From positions 1-9,682 of the forward strand of contig JAEWEZ010000033.1 of NCBI GenBank assembly GCA_023389045.1: a stretch of DNA of 9,682 nucleotides. The letters are read 5' to 3'. Both the position numbers and the translations under genes were made by a program. Each line of letters opens with the position of its first letter. Positions within the stretch are counted from its first letter, which is position 1. Positions 6,697 to 9,682 of the stretch are shown piece after piece. The DNA is from Actinomycetes bacterium. Lineage in GTDB: Bacteria; Actinomycetota; Actinomycetes; Actinomycetales; Dermabacteraceae. The notes beneath the pieces are model-generated. The model was not told where the DNA came from and did no database searches. It saw only the letters and a program-made list of their open reading frames with translations.

Positions 6697-6815
6697 GCGG
6701 CAAGTCTCCCACGTCGGGTCTGGGTGCGGGACCGGGCGGGCGGGTGGGAGTGAAACGGCCGACGGGGCACGGACAGGTGAACAGAGCATTGCCCAGGCTG
6801 TGGCACCCTGATGCG

Positions 6816-7343
6816 GTGAATAACGCCACCGGCACCCCCGAATCCCAGCACAGCGCGAGCACTGCCCCGTCGGAAACCGCCCCGTCGGCCCCAACGAACG
6901 CCGAGCTGCCCGCCCCCGCCCCCTGGACCGAGGAGGACCAGCAGCGCTGGGGCTCCATGCTCGCCGGCACGCTCTTCGAGCGCTGCGAGATGCGGATCCT
7001 CACCCTCGGCCCCACCGGCGGGACGATGACCATGCCCGTCGAGGGGAACACGCAGCCGGCGCGTCTGCTGCATGGCGGCGCGAGTATTGCGCTCGCGGAA
7101 TCGGTGGCGTCCATGGCCGCAGTGATGCAGGCCCGCTCGATCTACGGGGAGGGCGCGCAGGCGGTCGGCACCTCTGTGACCGCGCATCATCACCGTTCGG
7201 CCCGCGCCGGCGAGGTCACCGCGACCGCGACCGCCCTGCACCTGGGGCGACGTGTGGCCACCTACCTGGTCAATGTGCATCGGGAAGACGGGGTGCTGCT
7301 GAGCACCATCACCGTCTCAACCATGCTGCTGCCCCCGGCCTGA
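6816..7343 (+). CDS. PaaI/EntH-like hotdog-fold acyl-CoA thioesterase
   Basis: The product is 175 residues from GTG 6816. The hotdog domain starts near residue 37 (WTEEDQQRW) and carries the signature LLHGGASIALAES (85-96), with H86, G87, G88 and the presumed catalytic E95, then VTAHHHRSARAGEVTATATALHLGRR. This pattern is close to E. coli EntH and YdiI, which hydrolyse acyl-CoA or acyl-carrier thioesters, including dihydroxynaphthoyl-CoA for menaquinone synthesis; the substrate here is not certain. Residues 1-36 are rich in Ala, Pro and Ser and are partly encoded by two CCGTCGG words. The start is unsure: GTG 6816 lacks a clear ribosome binding site and may be leaderless; GTG 6777 and ATG 6744 are in-frame alternatives. 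The gene converges on the lipoprotein gene with a 28-bp gap and is divergent from polA. I recall a thioesterase gene beside polA in other actinobacteria. Confidence 0.85.
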   Translation: MNNATGTPESQHSASTAPSETAPSAPTNAELPAPAPWTEEDQQRWGSMLAGTLFERCEMRILTLGPTGGTMTMPVEGNTQPARLLHGGASIALAESVASMAAVMQARSIYGEGAQAVGTSVTAHHHRSARAGEVTATATALHLGRRVATYLVNVHREDGVLLSTITVSTMLLPPA

Positions 7344-7371
7344 CAACTCCCGCCTAGACCGGACGCTGGAA

Positions 7372-8736
7372 TCAGACCGGCCGCTCGAAGCCCTTATCCT
7401 GAGGCGCTTCGAGCACGTTCTGCTCCGACCAGCTGTACGTACGCAGGGAACCGGAAATCGGGTCACCATCCGTGCCGAGCTGCACCGCGCCCATCCGCCC
7501 CACGTAATGCACGGGCGCCTGCTCTCCCGAGGCCAGAGCGTCTTCCATCACCTGGCGGCAACTGCCGTAGTCATTGCATTCGGTGCCATCGGCCAGAATC
7601 GGCGGCACCTTCGCCGCGATCTCCGCACCCTTCACCGAGAGCGCCGCATAAGCCGCCGTGCACAGCATGATCACCGCGTCATAGGCCTGCTGCGAGTAGG
7701 CGTACCCCAGGTTCACCAGGTTCCGGTCAGCGTTCAGCATCATGTTGATGTGCTCATCGCTGAGTACCCCGCCCGGCACCCAGCCCTGGGTTTTCTCCAG
7801 GCATTTCACGGGCAGTTCTGCGTCCCTGTAATCGATCGTCCCCGCCGGGCCAAGCCGCTTTGTCATCTCCTGCACGGGTTTCCCGTCCGGCCCCAGCATC
7901 GCCCGATAGAGGTCTCCCAGGAAGGGGCCGGCATCGGTTCCGGGAATATCCGCCACCAACAATGCCGGTTTTGCTTTCACAATCTTTTGCACGATCGCGG
8001 CGCGGTCCCCCATTTTCCCGAGCGGGTAGAAATGCGCGGCCACCACTTTCCCGCCGGAGGGGGCAAGCAGGCTGGCCAGTTCATCGTGCAGGCTGTGCGC
8101 AACCGTCGTGTCCTCAGCCAGGAAAGCCACGGTTCCGGGCGGTCCCGCCTTATCCGAGCCACCGCTGAAAGCCTCCTCATGCAGGGTGATCGCAAGGGCC
8201 TTCGTGTTCGGGGCCAGACGCAGCAGCATGCCGCCGTGCTGCACCGTCGGGTCACGCACCGCCATCGCCGCCGTCTGCAGGTCGATCACAGCGATACCGG
8301 CTTCGACGAAACGCGGAATGGATTTAATCAGCGCATCATCATCAATCGACGTGATGACGGCGCTCACCTTTTCCTTCTGCAGGGTGGAGATGAGATTGCC
8401 GAGCTCCTCCCCCGGATCCTTCATCAGATGCCGCTCCAGCATTTTCAGGGGCTTACCGAAAACCCCCTGATACGCGGCGTTCACATCCACCACGGCCTCG
8501 GAAATGGCTGCCGCAATCTGCCGCTCGAAACGGTTCGCAATGCCATAGCCCGCACCGATCGAGGCGAGCACCAGCTGCTCTTGGGGAATCTTGCGGGACT
8601 GCGCGGTGGGAGGAGGGGTGGTCTTTTTCGCGCCACGACCCCGTCGGCAGCCTGTCAGCACGCCCGTGCCCAGAACTGAAGCGCCCAGCACCGAAGCACC
8701 CAGCGAACGCATCACCGTTCTACGCGTGATCGTCAT
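7372..8736 (-). CDS. Tat-exported lipoprotein, branched-chain amino acid type binding protein
   Basis: The 454-residue protein opens with a twin-arginine motif (TRRTVM) and a hydrophobic stretch ending in the lipobox LTGC (Cys30), so it should be folded before export and lipid-anchored. A Pro/Thr-rich linker (about 37-50) precedes a type I periplasmic-binding-protein fold (Peripla_BP_6, LivJ-like): ISEAVVDVNAA (78-88), VSAVITSIDDDALIKSIP (124-141), GTVAFLAEDTT (201-211), AYDAVIMLCTAAYAAL (351-366) and a C-terminal pair of cysteines (387, 393) in ECNDYGSCRQ, as in actinobacterial LivJ-like proteins. It would capture an amino acid or similar small solute. No permease or ATPase gene is adjacent, so it either serves a transporter encoded elsewhere or has a sensing role. 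It lies 51 bp downstream of the response regulator on the same strand and could be co-transcribed. GGGGAGGG lies about 10 nt before the ATG. Confidence 0.85.
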   Translation of the reverse strand: MTITRRTVMRSLGASVLGASVLGTGVLTGCRRGRGAKKTTPPPTAQSRKIPQEQLVLASIGAGYGIANRFERQIAAAISEAVVDVNAAYQGVFGKPLKMLERHLMKDPGEELGNLISTLQKEKVSAVITSIDDDALIKSIPRFVEAGIAVIDLQTAAMAVRDPTVQHGGMLLRLAPNTKALAITLHEEAFSGGSDKAGPPGTVAFLAEDTTVAHSLHDELASLLAPSGGKVVAAHFYPLGKMGDRAAIVQKIVKAKPALLVADIPGTDAGPFLGDLYRAMLGPDGKPVQEMTKRLGPAGTIDYRDAELPVKCLEKTQGWVPGGVLSDEHINMMLNADRNLVNLGYAYSQQAYDAVIMLCTAAYAALSVKGAEIAAKVPPILADGTECNDYGSCRQVMEDALASGEQAPVHYVGRMGAVQLGTDGDPISGSLRTYSWSEQNVLEAPQDKGFERPV

Positions 8737-8765
8737 CCTTGTACGCCCTCCCCTTACCGATCACC

Positions 8766-8784
8766 GGGTTCTGCGCAGGAACCC
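8766..8784 (-). promoter_or_regulatory. Hairpin between regulator and binding-protein genes
   Basis: On the - strand GGGTTC (8784-8779) pairs with GAACCC (8771-8766) around a 7-nt loop, starting just after the regulator's stop codon and about 30 nt before the lipoprotein start. No U tract follows. It may be an attenuator, a weak terminator or a processing site. The loop does not fit the hexaloop described for ANTAR targets. Confidence 0.4.
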
Positions 8785-8787
8785 CGT

Positions 8788-9462
8788 TCAGGCCTTGGAG
8801 CGCCCGCCGAGCTGATCGACCACCGCATCGGCCACCTCACGCATGGTCAGGCGACGATCCATGGAGGTCTTCTGAATCCAGCGGAAGGCCTCCGGCTCCG
8901 AGAGCCCCATATTCGACTGCAGCAGGCCCTTGGCGCGGTCTACCCGCTTACGGGTCTCAAAGCGCTCGGTGAGGTCCTGGATCTCCGATTCGAGGGCCAC
9001 GATCTGCTGGTGGCGGGAAATCGCGATCTCCACGGCGGGCAGCAGATCCGCGGGGGTGAAGGGCTTGACCACGTAGGCCATGGCGCCGGCGTCGCGGGCA
9101 CGCTCCACCAGTTCCTTCTGCGAGAAGGCGGTGAGCATCACGACGGGGGCCAGGTTCTCTTCACCGATGCGTTCGGCGGCGGTGACACCGTCGAGCTGTG
9201 GCATCTTCACATCCATGACGACCACGTCGGGACGCAGCTCGCGGGCCTTCTCCACGGCGCTTTCGCCATCGCCCACCGCGGCGAGCACCTCGAAACCGGC
9301 CTCGGTGAGGGTCTCGACGATGTCCATGCGGATGAGGCTTTCATCCTCGGCGACTACTGCGGTACGACGACCGGCTGGGGTCTCCTCAGCCTGCTGCTCG
9401 CGCGGGGAGTCCGCCTCGAACTCAGCGGTCTCGTCTGCGGGGGTGGTGTTCTCGTCGTTCAT
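8788..9462 (-). CDS. pdtaR: Receiver-ANTAR response regulator, PdtaR-like
   Basis: The 224-residue protein has a charged N-terminal tail (1-30), a receiver domain (about 32-150) and an ANTAR RNA-binding domain (about 154-217). The receiver keeps the acidic pair E39/D40, the phosphoacceptor D84 in VVMDVKMP, T111 in MLTAFS and K133 in VVKPF, so it should be phosphorylated by a histidine kinase, in known systems PdtaS, which is not in this window. The ANTAR part shows RKRVDRAKGLLQSNMGLSE (171-189) followed by EAFRWIQKTSMDRRLTMREVAD. ANTAR proteins bind paired hairpins in nascent RNA and prevent termination. ATG 9462 is chosen because AGGA lies 4 nt upstream; ATG 9474, four codons earlier, is a possible alternative without a good site. 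It is divergent from tRNA-Leu and lies upstream of the binding-protein gene. The family call is firm; orthology to PdtaR is likely. Confidence 0.92.
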   Translation of the reverse strand: MNDENTTPADETAEFEADSPREQQAEETPAGRRTAVVAEDESLIRMDIVETLTEAGFEVLAAVGDGESAVEKARELRPDVVVMDVKMPQLDGVTAAERIGEENLAPVVMLTAFSQKELVERARDAGAMAYVVKPFTPADLLPAVEIAISRHQQIVALESEIQDLTERFETRKRVDRAKGLLQSNMGLSEPEAFRWIQKTSMDRRLTMREVADAVVDQLGGRSKA

Positions 9463-9544
9463 GCTGTCCTGCATCTCGTGGCACGAAAGGTCGCCTGGGA
9501 TGCGGCCCGCGGGCGCGCGTGCACAGGCGACGTCTGTCACCGGG

Positions 9545-9551
9545 TATCCTA
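9545..9551. promoter_or_regulatory. Overlapping divergent -10-like elements
   Basis: TATCCT (9545-9550) reads toward tRNA-Leu, about 39 nt upstream of its 5' end, and TAGGAT (9546-9551, - strand) reads toward the response regulator, about 84 nt upstream of its start. Neither has a good -35. The two would compete for RNA polymerase if both are used. Confidence 0.35.
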
Positions 9552-9588
9552 GTCCAGGTCCGCGCGCGATATTCGAGGCGCGAGACAC

Positions 9589-9672
9589 GCCGGATTGGCG
9601 GAATTGGCAGACGCGGCGCACTCAAAATGCGTTGCCCTTGCGGGCGTGCGGGTTCGAGTCCCGCATCCGGCA
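9589..9672 (+). tRNA. tRNA-Leu (anticodon CAA)
   Basis: The acceptor stem GCCGGAT (9589-9595) pairs perfectly with ATCCGGC (9665-9671) and A9672 is the discriminator. The anticodon loop is CTCAAAA with CAA at 9623-9625, reading UUG. A long variable arm with the stem GCCC/GGGC marks it as a class II tRNA, and the T arm has GCGGG, TTCGAGT, CCCGC. CCA is not encoded (CCC follows the discriminator), so it must be added by the CCA-adding enzyme, as usual in actinobacteria. Confidence 0.97.
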
Positions 9673-9682
9673 CCCACCACAC

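Noticed and set aside
5506..6753. 415-codon open frame opposite the 5' half of polA
   Set aside because: It is another antisense shadow with His/Gly/Arg-rich composition and no conserved domain.
6697..6894. 66-codon upstream extension of polA
   Set aside because: The 5' nuclease domain starts with LLLIDGHAMAF just after the chosen Met; the extension runs antisense into the thioesterase gene.
7344..7371. Bidirectional terminator between the convergent thioesterase and binding-protein genes
   Set aside because: The 28-bp gap and its edges contain only a direct GACCGG repeat, with no usable stem-loop.
7507..8679. 390-codon open frame opposite the binding-protein gene
   Set aside because: The - strand gene has a signal peptide, lipobox and family motifs; the + strand frame has none.
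1..9682. CRISPR array, insertion sequence, integrase or phage genes
   Set aside because: I saw no regularly spaced short repeats, transposase or integrase motifs anywhere; the tRNA-Leu 3' end shows no repeated attachment sequence inside the window.

Overview
The window looks like the chromosome of a high-GC actinobacterium, probably of the Micrococcales. This rests on the gene set and order (rpsA, polA, hotdog thioesterase, liv-type binding protein, ANTAR response regulator, tRNA-Leu), on strong G/C bias in third codon positions, on an actinobacterial-type S1 with an acidic tail, and on a tRNA gene without an encoded CCA. The genus cannot be fixed from the sequence alone.

Left edge to about 1.6 kb (+ strand): a two-gene envelope unit. 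The 3' part of a DUF6318-like lipoprotein gene is followed 4 nt later by a secreted PKD-domain protein. Both are unusually AT-rich for this chromosome up to about position 900, after which the composition becomes typical in the middle of the second gene. A 24-bp hairpin closes the unit.

1.6-2.19 kb: no convincing gene. This stretch holds two copies, exactly 252 bp apart, of an 81-bp repeat (74/81 identical) centred on a long imperfect palindrome. Between them lies a strongly G-skewed tract with a canonical G-quadruplex motif. The terminator of rpsA follows, on the - strand.

2.19-6.70 kb (- strand): rpsA (ribosomal protein S1, four S1 domains) and upstream of it polA (DNA polymerase I with 5' nuclease, degenerate proofreading domain and polymerase domain). 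They are separated by 357 bp that carry the likely rpsA promoter, a long leader, and a dense cluster of CCGTCGG motifs that recurs in the next intergenic region.

6.8-9.46 kb: a PaaI/EntH-like hotdog thioesterase runs on the + strand, divergent from polA and convergent with the next gene. On the - strand a PdtaR-like receiver-ANTAR response regulator lies 51 bp upstream of a Tat-type lipoprotein of the branched-chain amino acid binding family. In other actinobacteria I recall a full livHMGF transporter between these two genes; here it is absent, so the binding protein is an orphan beside an RNA-binding regulator.

9.5-9.68 kb: overlapping divergent -10-like elements and a tRNA-Leu(CAA) gene on the + strand. 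From recalled actinobacterial gene order, a pyruvate kinase gene may lie beyond the right edge.

Most of the window is conserved housekeeping sequence. The less explained parts are the palindromic repeat and G-quadruplex region, the CCGTCGG motif cluster, and the orphan binding protein/ANTAR pair.
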